From Alloprevotella sp. (lineage in GTDB: Bacteria > Bacteroidota > Bacteroidia > Bacteroidales > Bacteroidaceae): a stretch of DNA of 64,000 nt. Positions within the stretch are counted from its first letter, which is position 1; the number at the start of each line of letters is the position of its first letter. The notes under the pieces are model-generated. The model was given only the letters and a program-made list of their open reading frames with translations, was not told the DNA's origin and did not search any database. The DNA lies in contig JAFUXE010000006.1 of the NCBI GenBank assembly GCA_017477205.1, positions 106,647-170,646 of the forward strand. Direction: 5' to 3'. This document shows positions 9,327 through 18,767 of the stretch, in pieces. Made by a program: the position numbers and the translations under genes.

Positions 9327-10403
9327 ATGAAGAAACTTCTACTCTTTGCAGCTGCACTCTTCGCAGCATCTCCCCTGTTCGCACAGGAAGACATGGAAGA
9401 CCTCACACCGCCTCTCTACGACTACGACAAGGCGGAAGTGGGTCTCATCAATATCCCCGTGGGCTACGACGAGGCAAATCCGAAAGCCCCCTACGACTAC
9501 ATCATCGATGACTACTACAACAACGGACTCTTCATCGTTGTAGGCGGACAGATGGTGTCCGGCAACACGTACATTGACCGTCTGCGTCCCGGCGTTTCCG
9601 TCGTGGACCTTGGCGGCGAAGTGGGCAAGGTGTTCTGCTGCAGCGGCTACCAGTCGAAAGTGAACGAGATCTACAAGGACCTCTACAACGTGGACCTGAA
9701 CATCCCGCAGTGTACGGGTGCCCTGAACTGGTTCAACTTCAGCTGGTTCACGGACAAGGACAACACGCCCACCGACGGTTCGAAGAACAATCCCAACATC
9801 CGCTGCCGCATCGTCATGCAGGTTTGCAGCAACGCCATCGGCGAGGCTGACAACGTTATCAACAAGGTGTACGCCATGACCAAGCAGGGCAACGTGATTT
9901 CCACCACCGAGACCAACAACGACGAGTTCAATGCCGAGCGCAGCAGCGTCAGCTCCGCAGAGTTTGCAGAGTATGACGAAGACGAAGAACCCGTACTTGA
10001 CGAAGACGAGAACTACATCTACGACCCCACACGCTGGCTCGTCTATGAATTCGACTTCTACTGTCCCGGCATCGACAAGGACGGCAACTACGCCCACCCC
10101 GTACGCCTGAAGATGGAAATGAACAACGGCAACCTGGACCACAGCACCCTGTTCATCAAGGAAATAAAGTTCCTCAAGCACAACGGCACCAACACCAACC
10201 CCATTGTCCTGACGCGTAAGCACAGCTACATCACGCTGGTTCCGGGTGAAAACTCCGCCATCTCGCAGCTCTGCAGCAAGCGCGGCGAGGAGAAGGTGTA
10301 CAACATGGCAGGCCAGTACGTAGGCCGCTCCATCGAAGGCCTCAGCAGCGGAGTTTACGTCTCCAAGCAGAACGGCAAGGCAAAAAAAGTCCTCGTGAAG
10401 TAA
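9327..10403 (+). CDS. Secreted protein of unknown function with C-terminal tail
   Basis: A 358-residue protein with a clear signal peptide (MKKLLLFAAALFAASPLFAQ). I do not recognise the family. It is acidic, with a low-complexity Asp/Glu stretch near residues 212-232 (EYDEDEEPVLDEDENY), and it carries three Cys in its first half. The end (YNMAGQYVGRS...GVYVSKQNGKAKKVLVK) is a diverged version of the tail found on the preceding giant protein and on the glycosidases and proteases of this window. It has its own -7 element and a terminator, so it forms a separate transcript between the giant gene and the GH18 operon. Confidence 0.7.
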   Translation: MKKLLLFAAALFAASPLFAQEDMEDLTPPLYDYDKAEVGLINIPVGYDEANPKAPYDYIIDDYYNNGLFIVVGGQMVSGNTYIDRLRPGVSVVDLGGEVGKVFCCSGYQSKVNEIYKDLYNVDLNIPQCTGALNWFNFSWFTDKDNTPTDGSKNNPNIRCRIVMQVCSNAIGEADNVINKVYAMTKQGNVISTTETNNDEFNAERSSVSSAEFAEYDEDEEPVLDEDENYIYDPTRWLVYEFDFYCPGIDKDGNYAHPVRLKMEMNNGNLDHSTLFIKEIKFLKHNGTNTNPIVLTRKHSYITLVPGENSAISQLCSKRGEEKVYNMAGQYVGRSIEGLSSGVYVSKQNGKAKKVLVK

Positions 10404-10417
10404 ATCCCACAAAACAT

Positions 10418-10453
10418 GATAAGCAGGTGTGGAAACGTCCGCACTTGCTTATC
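10418..10453 (+). terminator. Terminator hairpin after the 358-aa gene
   Basis: GATAAGCAGGTGTGGA (10418-10433) pairs with TCCGCACTTGCTTATC (10438-10453), two pairs being G-U in the RNA, around the loop AACG. It is followed by GCTTTTTATA. Confidence 0.8.
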
Positions 10454-10470
10454 GCTTTTTATAAACAGGA

Positions 10471-10519
10471 AGTAAACGAGCAACGAGTAAACAAGCCGCA
10501 GCTTGTCAACTTGTCAACT
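10471..10519. repeat. 7-bp repeat element upstream of the GH18 gene
   Basis: The left half has AGTAAACGAG, CAACGAG and TAAACAAG. A short hairpin follows (ACAAGC-CGCA-GCTTGT), and the right half repeats TTGTCAAC twice. It ends 9 bp before the GH18 start codon and belongs to the same family as the elements at 28096, 30941 and 33187. Confidence 0.65.
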
Positions 10520-10527
10520 AAAAAAAC

Positions 10528-12981
10528 ATGAAAAAGTCCCTCCTACTCTGTTGTGCAGCCTTGCTTTGCAGTCTCACAGCTTTTTCCCAAGTGACAAACT
10601 ACTGCCTGCGCCTCTCCTCTGAGGGTAGCGTAGATTGCGGGCCCATGCCGGAATTGGACGGGGCCGCATCGTTCACGTTCCAGTTCTGGATGAACGCCGA
10701 CGAATGGGCGAACGGTGCCACGATACTCTCGCGCGGCGAAGACTTCAGCGTCAAGCAGGACGCTGCGCAAACACTCAAGATTACCGCAGGCAGCAAGACG
10801 CTGACGGTAAGCTCCAGCGACCTGAAGACAGGCGCCTGGACTCAGGTGACGATACTCTGCGACAAAGGCAACGCGAAAGTGTTCGTCAACAAGAAACAGG
10901 CCGCCACGGCCTCCGGCTGCGTACTGGCCGAGAGCGAGGCGCCCTTCCTCATCGGCGGAGGCTTCAAGGGTCGCGTGGATGAAGTGCGCGTGTGGAACGA
11001 TGTACTTTCCGCCGACTACGACTATTTCTTCAACAATACGCTGAACAAGTGGACGCCGCAACTCGCCAGCCTTGTGGCCTATTACAAACTCGACCAGAAC
11101 CTCTGTGCCAACGTCGTTGACTACAAGGCGCTGTTCCAGCCCTCCGACTTCAACCACCACGGCACGATGTCCCAAGCAGGCGTGACACGCGAAGCCGTAA
11201 CAGACAATGCAGGGCTCCCCTATCTGCTTTGCGGAGCCTATACCAACAACGCGCGCTTCTTCGACCGGGGCGTCAACCGCGACCAGTACCTCCTTGCCAA
11301 CGACATCATCATGCTCGGCATCAGATCCTTCAGCGACGGCCATCTGGCCTACATCACCCCCAATGAACACGGAAGCGCAGCAAATGCCGAGCGCCTGAAC
11401 GAGTTCGGGGGCCGCACAGGCGTGCTCGCCGTAAACGGCAACGGCTATCTGGAATGTCCCGAGAGTACATTCGACCCCATCATCGACAGCAACGGCAAAG
11501 CCTCTACCGGCTACACCTTTGAAACGTGGCTGTATCTTGACGAATGGACGGAAGGCGGCTATATCATGCGCCGCGAAACGGCCGACGGAAAGAAGGGCTT
11601 CTCCATACGTCTGGGAAGCGAGGAGAAAAGCCAGGTCATCGTGCGCGTCAATGGCAACGAATTCGTCAACATAAACTCCATGCCCGTAGGTGAATGGGTA
11701 CACTTCGGCGTAACAACGAATGCAGGCGGTGCCGTTCGCACCACCTTCATGTTCACCTATAACGGAAAGGACAAGTGGGCAAATGCTTCCCTTTCCGGCA
11801 GCAGCACCGACTACACGCCGACCGGCATGACGGGCTGCAAGGTCCGCATCGGCGAAGGTCTAAAGGCGAAGTTCGACGCCACGGCAACGTGGAACCAGCG
11901 CTTCGACCTCACGTCGCTCTCTGCACACATGAACAACCTTCCCATGCCTGCCGTCGGCAAGGAAGTAACGGCCGACCTGATGGCGAGAGCTGTAGGCTGC
12001 TACCTCTACGACCGCACCGACAACGTCGGCTGGGACAGTTACTCCCAGGACGAGTGGCTGAGCATCATCCGCTCTGCCTACGCAGGCTATCGCGGCTATC
12101 AGGTCCGCATCTCCGTGGAAGGGCACGACGGCTGGCAAAGCACCATTGCCAATGCGTCGAAGCGTAAGATATTCGCCGCCGACCTCGCCACGCTCTCCCA
12201 GGGCTACGACGGCGTGGAACTTGACCTCGAATGGATGGACGGCACGCAGACAAACCTTGGCCTCCTCGCCGACGAAATAAAAGCAGCCCTGCCGCAGGAC
12301 AAGACGTTGATGATTTCCATGCACCAATATGGTGCCTACCAGTTCCCCAAAGCCAAAATGGCCGAGGTGGATGGCTTCACGTTCCAGCAATACGGCCCGC
12401 AGATGGCTTGGTTCAACTACTCCACCTTCGTGGCCGGCGCAAACAACTTCGTGAGCTACGGCTATCCGAAGGACAAAATCTACCTCTCCTACAGCACCAC
12501 GACGTCCGGGGCCTATGACGCCAACGACAAGCAGGTTTCCTCCATCATTACCGGCGTCCGCAACGGATTCTTTGACAACGGCTACATGCCCAACAAGAGC
12601 GGCAACTACGAAAAGGGCGAATCTAACGGCTACTACTATTATTTCCAGGGCCCGACACAGGTATATATGCGTGCCAAGTACTGTGTAGATAACAACATGC
12701 AGGGCATCTTCTACTGGGATATGGGCAACGACGTGAAGCCCACGCACCAGCACAGCCTCGCAAAAGCCTGCAACTACGGCCTCAACAGCAACGTTGATTC
12801 GCTCGTGACCGAGGTGAAGGTAAACCATCCCACGGGCATCCACTCCCCAACGGACGGCTCGTCACTCGCCACCCGTCGCTCGTCACAGACTTACGACCTG
12901 CAGGGCCGTCGGCTCAGCCCCGACGCACAACGCCCGCGCGGTGTCTTCATCCAGGACGGGCGCAAGCAAATAAACCACTAA
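10528..12981 (+). CDS. Secreted GH18 glycosidase with two LamG-type domains
   Basis: An 817-residue protein with signal peptide (MKKSLLLCCAALLCSLTAFS). Two concanavalin-like LamG domains lie at about residues 25-175 and 297-460. A GH18 barrel at about 488-765 carries the signature YDGVELDLEW, whose final Glu568 is the expected proton donor, and later FYWDMGND. GH18 enzymes in such loci hydrolyse the chitobiose core of N-glycans or chitin; the neighbouring SusC/SusD and absence of other chitin genes favour an endo-beta-N-acetylglucosaminidase role (inference). The protein ends YDLQGRRLSPDA...GVFIQDGRK, and the linker before that tail is encoded by four phased 7-bp repeats at 12858-12885. It is first in a long co-directional run; the next gene starts 22 bp later. 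Confidence 0.88.
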   Translation: MKKSLLLCCAALLCSLTAFSQVTNYCLRLSSEGSVDCGPMPELDGAASFTFQFWMNADEWANGATILSRGEDFSVKQDAAQTLKITAGSKTLTVSSSDLKTGAWTQVTILCDKGNAKVFVNKKQAATASGCVLAESEAPFLIGGGFKGRVDEVRVWNDVLSADYDYFFNNTLNKWTPQLASLVAYYKLDQNLCANVVDYKALFQPSDFNHHGTMSQAGVTREAVTDNAGLPYLLCGAYTNNARFFDRGVNRDQYLLANDIIMLGIRSFSDGHLAYITPNEHGSAANAERLNEFGGRTGVLAVNGNGYLECPESTFDPIIDSNGKASTGYTFETWLYLDEWTEGGYIMRRETADGKKGFSIRLGSEEKSQVIVRVNGNEFVNINSMPVGEWVHFGVTTNAGGAVRTTFMFTYNGKDKWANASLSGSSTDYTPTGMTGCKVRIGEGLKAKFDATATWNQRFDLTSLSAHMNNLPMPAVGKEVTADLMARAVGCYLYDRTDNVGWDSYSQDEWLSIIRSAYAGYRGYQVRISVEGHDGWQSTIANASKRKIFAADLATLSQGYDGVELDLEWMDGTQTNLGLLADEIKAALPQDKTLMISMHQYGAYQFPKAKMAEVDGFTFQQYGPQMAWFNYSTFVAGANNFVSYGYPKDKIYLSYSTTTSGAYDANDKQVSSIITGVRNGFFDNGYMPNKSGNYEKGESNGYYYYFQGPTQVYMRAKYCVDNNMQGIFYWDMGNDVKPTHQHSLAKACNYGLNSNVDSLVTEVKVNHPTGIHSPTDGSSLATRRSSQTYDLQGRRLSPDAQRPRGVFIQDGRKQINH
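12858..12885. repeat. Four phased 7-bp repeats inside the GH18 coding sequence
   Basis: CTCGTCA, CTCGCCA, CCCGTCG and CTCGTCA follow each other without gaps. They encode the Ser/Arg-rich linker directly before the YDLQGRR tail, which begins at 12892. Intergenic copies of the same unit occur at 28146-28187 and 33234-33296. Confidence 0.8.
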
Positions 12982-13003
12982 CCTCACATACCCCATCTCC
13001 ACC

Positions 13004-13621
13004 ATGAGAAAGCTGCTTCTAATCCCCTTCATCCTTGGAGCCGTCGCGGCCCTTGTTGTAGCATGCGACGATTCCAACGGGAATCCCGGCGACTTCAGCC
13101 TCAAGGCCACGCTAAGCGTTGACCCCGTAGTGGTTTCCGTGACCGGCACCGAGTATCCCTTGAACGTGGCGCGCGTAGTTGATACGACCTATCGTTATTT
13201 CTACACAGAGAGCGACACGACGAAAGATGCCGACGGCAAACCCGTCATCGGCTCTGACGGTAAGCTGATCATCAACGTTGATACCATCTGGTACAACAGC
13301 AAGATTACGGCCAAGCTTACGGAATACGAGCTCATTGAGCTTCCCGCCGCCGCCGACACATTCACCATCAAACTCGCAAGCAACGCCCGCTGGATGGCAA
13401 ACGTCCCCGATGCCGGCGGTAAGGTGCAGTGGTACTTCAACTACAACCTCCTGACAGGAGCCACATCCCTGAGCGGCGGAGGCGACGGATGCGTCTATTT
13501 CCGCGTCACACGCAACAAGAACTATCGTCGCTCCGTAGTGGCCGTCCAGGATATTATGACCTCTGACAGCACCGTGATTGCACGCCTGAACTTCGTCCAG
13601 AAAGGCGAAAAGGACAACTAA
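13004..13621 (+). CDS. Lipoprotein with BACON-like domain
   Basis: A 205-residue predicted lipoprotein: the signal ends LVVAC, so Cys21 would be lipidated. The rest is beta-rich. The stretch TFTIKLASNARWMANVPD and the closing ARLNFVQKGEKDN follow the pattern of BACON domains, in which a Bacteroidetes-specific Ig-like fold is often attached to glycan-binding proteins and ends in a strand with QxG. Located between GH18 and SusC with 22 and 19 bp gaps, it is probably a surface glycan-binding or accessory lipoprotein of the PUL. No direct binding residues can be identified. Confidence 0.7.
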   Translation: MRKLLLIPFILGAVAALVVACDDSNGNPGDFSLKATLSVDPVVVSVTGTEYPLNVARVVDTTYRYFYTESDTTKDADGKPVIGSDGKLIINVDTIWYNSKITAKLTEYELIELPAAADTFTIKLASNARWMANVPDAGGKVQWYFNYNLLTGATSLSGGGDGCVYFRVTRNKNYRRSVVAVQDIMTSDSTVIARLNFVQKGEKDN

Positions 13622-13640
13622 CTCTCAACGCAAGACAATC

Positions 13641-16600
13641 ATGAAAAGGATACTAATATCAATGTTCGCCCTGCTGATGGCAACAGTAGCCAATGCACAG
13701 ATTATAATATCTGGCACGGTGCTGGACGAGAGCGACCTCCCCGTACATGGTGCAACGCTCCGTGTAAAAGGAGAAAACAAACCTACTTTCACAAATGCGA
13801 CGGGAGAATTCTCTCTTTCTATACAAGATAAAAATGCCACAATAGACGTAACATTCCTTGGCTATGAGCCCACATCCTTTGTCCCAGGGTCACAACGAAC
13901 CTTCACGATTCGCCTGCGTCCAAAGGATGCCATCATGGAAGAAGCCGTGGTTGTCGGTTTCGGCGTACAGAAGAAGATTAACGCTACAGGTGCCGTGAAG
14001 ACCATTGGCAACGACGCGCTTGAGTCGCGCCCCATCTCCAGCGCCACACAGGGTTTGCAAGGCGTCGTGGGCGGTCTGAACATCACGAACGACATGGGCG
14101 GAGAGCTGGGTACGGAGATGCAGATAAACATCCGTGGTATCGGCTCCATCGGCGAAGGTTCCAACTCCTCGCCACTCATCCTCATCGACGGTATGGAAGG
14201 TGACCTCAGCACCATCAACCCCAATGACATCGAGAACATCTCCGTTCTGAAGGATGCCGCAGCTTCCTCCATCTACGGCTCTCGCGCACCCTTCGGCGTC
14301 ATCCTTGTCACGACGAAGAAAGGCTCGCAGGGCACAAAGGTCACCTACTCCGGCAACGTTCGCTTCCAGCAGCCCATCAACGTGCCGCAGATGCCGGATG
14401 GCTACACATGGGCACTCATGATGAACGACGCCTATCTGAACTCCGGTGGCCGCGCACCCTTCGGCTCCAAGCAACTGAGCATGATACAGGCCTACATGCG
14501 TGGCGACCTGCAATATGCCACAAAACCGTCCGAGTACAAAAACGGATGGGCGGACGTGCAGGAGAGTTTCGGCAGCGTGGACTGGTACGACCTCTTCCTG
14601 AAAAACGTCACCACGTCGCAAGAGCACAATTTCAGCGTCAGCGGTGCCAACGAGAAGGTGAACTACTTCTTCTCCGGCAACTACATGGGGCAGACCGGCC
14701 TCTTCAACTATGCCGACGAAAAGCTGGACCGCCTGACGCTCAATGCAAAGGTGGGTGTGACATTTAATAAATATGTACAGTTCACATGGAACACCCGCAT
14801 CATCAGCATTGACAACGAGAAACCCTCGGCGCTGGGAGCCTTGTTCTATCACAACATCGGACGCCGCGGCTCCATCGAAGCCCTTGAGACGCCGCTGGGC
14901 GAATACACCATCCGTTCCATGATACCCTCGCTGACAAACGGCGGCCGCCAACGCCAGCGCACGCGTCAGATTTATAATCAGGCAAACCTCGTCGTGGAGC
15001 CCATCAAGGACTGGAAACTCCACCTTGAAATCAACAGCCGTCTGGAGAACAATCCTTACACGCGGCAGTTCAACCCCCTGTATATCACGCAGCCCGACGG
15101 CAAGCGCGAAGCCTACACCGTGCTGGAAGGATTGGAGAACACACACCGCATCAATGCCACCGATGGCTCCTTCACGGTATATCCGGCTGCCGGCGAGTCC
15201 TACTACGAGCAGCTCAAGGCCAGCGTGAACTACTTCAGTACCAACGTCTATACGGACTATGAGATGCGCCTGAACGATGTTCACTACTTCAAGTTCCTGC
15301 TTGGTGAACAGAGCGAATACTACCACTTCGACAAGTTGCGCGTAGCTTCCAGCGACATTCTGCTGCCCAGCAAGCCTTTCCTCCCGAACGGCATCGGCGG
15401 CGAAACGTCCATGATGTCCTCCAAGGAAGGCGAATGGTCCTCGCTCGGCATCTTCGCACGTATAAACTATGCCTACGACGACCGTTACATGGCTGAAATC
15501 AACCTGCGTGCAGACGGAGCATCACGCTTCCCCACCGACCAGCGCTGGGGCTTCTTCCCCTCCTTCTCCGCAGGTTGGAACATCGCACGCGAAGCATTCT
15601 GGAAGAATCTTTACGACAAGGGATTTACATACCTGAAGGTCCGTGCTTCCTACGGAACGCTCGGCAACCAGAACACGACGTCCTTCTACCCCTACTACCA
15701 ACAGATGCAGACGAACTCCGGCTCGCTCATCCTGGGCGGGCAGCAGGCGACGGTACTGCCTATGTATGCCCCCTACTCTACATCTCTGACGTGGGAAACC
15801 ATCGAGAACGCCGGTGTCGGTATCGACTGGGGCTTTTTCAACAACCGCCTGACAGGTTCGTTCGACTGGTACCAGCGCACGACGAAGGACATGGTGGGAC
15901 CCGCCAACGCCCTTTCCGCCGTATATGGTGCCGATGCGCCAAAGACGAACAACGCCGAACTGCGCACGCGCGGCTGGGAGTTTGAAGTCAGCTGGCGCGA
16001 CCGCATCGGACAGGACTTCAGCTATGGCATCACCTTCAACCTCAGTGACTACCAGACAACCATCACGAAGTACGACTCCCCCGACGGAAACATCAACGGG
16101 TGGTACAAGAACAAGAAGTATGGAGACATCTGGGGCTACGAGGTTGTGGGCATTGCCAAGAGCGATGCCGAGATGAACGCCTATCTCGCACTCCACGATC
16201 AGTCCTCCATCGGCTCAAAGTGGGGCGGCGGCGACCTCATGTATCGCGACCTCAACAACGACGGACGCGTGGACAAGGGCAGCCAGACCCTCGACGACCA
16301 CGGCGACCTCAAGGTCATCGGCAACAACACGCCACGCTTTGCCTACAGCTTCACTCTGGATGCCAAGTGGAAGTTCCTTGACGTGCGTGCCTTCTTCCAG
16401 GGCATTGCGAAGCGCGACTTCTTCTTCACAAACAGTGCTACGTTCTTCGGCATTGCCGCAGAATGGCAGCGCTCACTCTTCACCGACCACCTCGACTACT
16501 TCCGCTATGCGGGTGCCGAACTGGGTGCTAACCTTGACTCCTACTTCGGACGTCTGCGCATAGACCAGAACAACATTCAGGTCTGCGACCGCTTCCTGCA

Positions 16601-16838
16601 GGATGCCAGCTACTTGCGCCTCAAGAACCTGCAGATTGGTGCCAGCCTACCCCAGGGCACGGCTCTTGAGAAGTATGTAAAGAAAGCCCGCATCTACCTC
16701 TCTCTCGAAAACCTCTTCACGTTCACGAACCTGCGCACCTTCGACCCCGAAGCCGTTGGCGACTTCAACAACTGGGGACCGGGCAAGACCTATCCGCAGT
16801 ATCGTACGTATTCACTGGGTCTCGAACTTACTTTCTAA
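13641..16838 (+). CDS. SusC/RagA-type TonB-dependent glycan transporter
   Basis: A 1065-residue outer-membrane transporter with signal peptide (ending TVANAQ). Residues 24-95 form a carboxypeptidase-regulatory-like domain (ISGTVLDESDLPVHGATL). The plug follows at about 100-225 with VVVGFGVQKK, GLNITNDMGG, IRGIGS and the SusC signature DAAASSIYGSRAPFGVILVTTKKG. The rest is a 22-strand barrel, ending SLGLELTF with the aromatic last residue typical for BAM-dependent assembly. It imports oligosaccharides, energised by TonB, in complex with the SusD lipoprotein encoded 13 bp downstream. The upstream GH18 suggests N-glycan or chitin-type oligosaccharides as substrate (inference). Confidence 0.96.
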   Translation: MKRILISMFALLMATVANAQIIISGTVLDESDLPVHGATLRVKGENKPTFTNATGEFSLSIQDKNATIDVTFLGYEPTSFVPGSQRTFTIRLRPKDAIMEEAVVVGFGVQKKINATGAVKTIGNDALESRPISSATQGLQGVVGGLNITNDMGGELGTEMQINIRGIGSIGEGSNSSPLILIDGMEGDLSTINPNDIENISVLKDAAASSIYGSRAPFGVILVTTKKGSQGTKVTYSGNVRFQQPINVPQMPDGYTWALMMNDAYLNSGGRAPFGSKQLSMIQAYMRGDLQYATKPSEYKNGWADVQESFGSVDWYDLFLKNVTTSQEHNFSVSGANEKVNYFFSGNYMGQTGLFNYADEKLDRLTLNAKVGVTFNKYVQFTWNTRIISIDNEKPSALGALFYHNIGRRGSIEALETPLGEYTIRSMIPSLTNGGRQRQRTRQIYNQANLVVEPIKDWKLHLEINSRLENNPYTRQFNPLYITQPDGKREAYTVLEGLENTHRINATDGSFTVYPAAGESYYEQLKASVNYFSTNVYTDYEMRLNDVHYFKFLLGEQSEYYHFDKLRVASSDILLPSKPFLPNGIGGETSMMSSKEGEWSSLGIFARINYAYDDRYMAEINLRADGASRFPTDQRWGFFPSFSAGWNIAREAFWKNLYDKGFTYLKVRASYGTLGNQNTTSFYPYYQQMQTNSGSLILGGQQATVLPMYAPYSTSLTWETIENAGVGIDWGFFNNRLTGSFDWYQRTTKDMVGPANALSAVYGADAPKTNNAELRTRGWEFEVSWRDRIGQDFSYGITFNLSDYQTTITKYDSPDGNINGWYKNKKYGDIWGYEVVGIAKSDAEMNAYLALHDQSSIGSKWGGGDLMYRDLNNDGRVDKGSQTLDDHGDLKVIGNNTPRFAYSFTLDAKWKFLDVRAFFQGIAKRDFFFTNSATFFGIAAEWQRSLFTDHLDYFRYAGAELGANLDSYFGRLRIDQNNIQVCDRFLQDASYLRLKNLQIGASLPQGTALEKYVKKARIYLSLENLFTFTNLRTFDPEAVGDFNNWGPGKTYPQYRTYSLGLELTF

Positions 16839-16851
16839 CGCTGTCACGACT

Positions 16852-18765
16852 ATGAAAAAAAATATCTGTTTCTTTGCGTCCCTGCTCGTTCTCGGGCTAC
16901 AGTCCTGTGACGATTTCCTTGAGCGCGAGCCGTTGGACTTCGGCGACGAAAATGCCTATTTCAAGAATGCCGAGGACTTGAAGGTATTCGTGAACGACTT
17001 CTACAGCGCCCTGCCCACAAACAGTTCGCTCTGGGGCGGACTCTATTCGCAGGACAATCAGAGCGACAACCAGAGTGCCGCCTATGCGCAGTCCCTTTTC
17101 TACAAAGGCGAAAAGAAGACGGTGAACATCAATAGTTCCGAATGGAACTTCTCGCGCCTGCGTGCCATCAACTACTATATCAACAAGGTAGAAGGCAAGC
17201 TTGCGGCCGGACAGCTTACGGATCGTCCCGACTATGTCAACCACTATCTTGGCGAAGGCTATTTCTTCCGCGCCTATGACTACTTCCGCCTACTGCGCAA
17301 CTTCGGCGACGCGCCCATCATTACCGTCATGCTCGACGACGACCAGGCGCTGCTCACGGAGAAGAGCATACGCTACCCCCGCAACGAGGTGGCGCGTCAG
17401 ATTATCGCCGATTTGGACAAGGCTGCCGAACTGATGATGGCATCGGCGCCTGAGTCCGGACGCGTGACTCGCGATGCCGCACTTCTGCTGAAGGCTCGCG
17501 TAGCGCTCTACGAAGGCACGTGGGAACGCTACCATGCCGGTACCTGCTTTGTCCCTGGTAATGACAAATGGCCCGGCAAGGACACTTGGTCTGCGTTCGC
17601 CTTCAAGGCCGGAAGCGCCGAGGCCGAAGTGGAATACTTTCTTGACCAGGCCATAGATGCCGCCGGCAAGGTGGCGGATGCGCGCGCATTGTCCACCGAC
17701 TATCAAGGCATGTTCAACAAGGACCAGGTATTCCCCGAAGGGAATGAAGTCATCCTCGCACGCTACTACAAGACGGGCGTGCTCTCCCACAGTTGTTCCG
17801 CATATCTGCGCGCAGGTGGCGGATGCGGTCTCACACGTGCCGCCGTGAACACGTTCCTCATGGCAAACGGCCAACCCATCTATGCCACGAATTCCGGCTA
17901 TCACGGCGACACCACACCCTACGATGAAGTCGCCGACCGCGACAGCCGCCTTTCCGGCTCCATACGCGCCGCAGGTGAAAATATTGTAACGACGCAGGTG
18001 GACGGCAAGAACGTCAATGACACCATATACTATTACAAACCGCCCCTCCGCGCCGCCGGAAATGAGAAATCCACGACGGGCTACGACCTCAACAAATGGC
18101 TCAGCAACGATGCGGAGCAGCGCATACAGTACAACTGCACGACAACGGTTCCGCTTATGCGTGCCGCCGAGGCCTACCTGATTTATCTGGAAGCCTACTA
18201 TGAGCGTAACCACACGCTCGACGCCAACTGCGACAAGTATTGGAAGGCGCTCCGCACACGTGCCGGTGTGGATGCCGACTATATGGCCACCATCGCTGCT
18301 ACCGACCTCGCACAGGAGAACGACCTCGGCGTATATTCCCGTGGTACGCTCGTTGACGCCACGCTCTACAACATCCGCCGCGAACGCCGCTGTGAGCTCA
18401 TCGCCGAGGGTCTTCGCCTTGACGACCTGAAGCGCTGGCGCAGCCTCGACAACATGGTAAACTACCAGCCCGAGGGCATGAACCTCTGGGACGAAGTGTA
18501 TAAGATGTACGACCGCTCCGACCTGGACGAGAAGATTGTCTCGCAATCCTCCGTCTCCAAGTACATGCGCCCCTTGCAGGTAAGTGCCACCTCGGCCGCC
18601 TACGACGGCTACACCTTCCCCAAGCCCCACTATCTGGAGCCTATCCCCATCAGCGAGTTCCTGCTTACGGGAGGTGGCGTAGCGGCAAACAGCCCGCTCT
18701 ACCAGAACCCCGGCTGGCCCCATGATGCCGACGGCACCGCTGACTATACCTACGACTGCGACTAA
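16852..18765 (+). CDS. SusD/RagB-type glycan-binding lipoprotein
   Basis: A 637-residue SusD homologue. I chose the start at 16852 because it gives a lipoprotein signal (MKKNICFFASLLVLGLQSC, lipid Cys19); an in-frame start further upstream would overlap susC. Family hallmarks include the N-terminal DDFLEREPLDF, the TPR-like helical region, RAAEAYLIYLEAYYERN, and IRRERRCELIAEGLRLDDLKRW near residues 505-525. It caps the SusC barrel and captures glycans at the cell surface. Its stop codon is only 2 bp before the start of the glycosyltransferase gene, which is an unusual partner for a SusD. Confidence 0.96.
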   Translation: MKKNICFFASLLVLGLQSCDDFLEREPLDFGDENAYFKNAEDLKVFVNDFYSALPTNSSLWGGLYSQDNQSDNQSAAYAQSLFYKGEKKTVNINSSEWNFSRLRAINYYINKVEGKLAAGQLTDRPDYVNHYLGEGYFFRAYDYFRLLRNFGDAPIITVMLDDDQALLTEKSIRYPRNEVARQIIADLDKAAELMMASAPESGRVTRDAALLLKARVALYEGTWERYHAGTCFVPGNDKWPGKDTWSAFAFKAGSAEAEVEYFLDQAIDAAGKVADARALSTDYQGMFNKDQVFPEGNEVILARYYKTGVLSHSCSAYLRAGGGCGLTRAAVNTFLMANGQPIYATNSGYHGDTTPYDEVADRDSRLSGSIRAAGENIVTTQVDGKNVNDTIYYYKPPLRAAGNEKSTTGYDLNKWLSNDAEQRIQYNCTTTVPLMRAAEAYLIYLEAYYERNHTLDANCDKYWKALRTRAGVDADYMATIAATDLAQENDLGVYSRGTLVDATLYNIRRERRCELIAEGLRLDDLKRWRSLDNMVNYQPEGMNLWDEVYKMYDRSDLDEKIVSQSSVSKYMRPLQVSATSAAYDGYTFPKPHYLEPIPISEFLLTGGGVAANSPLYQNPGWPHDADGTADYTYDCD

Positions 18766-18767
18766 TC

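Noticed and set aside
16756..16851. Upstream start for SusD within susC
   Set aside because: It would replace the lipoprotein signal by a charged leader; SusD proteins are lipidated, so 16852 is preferred.
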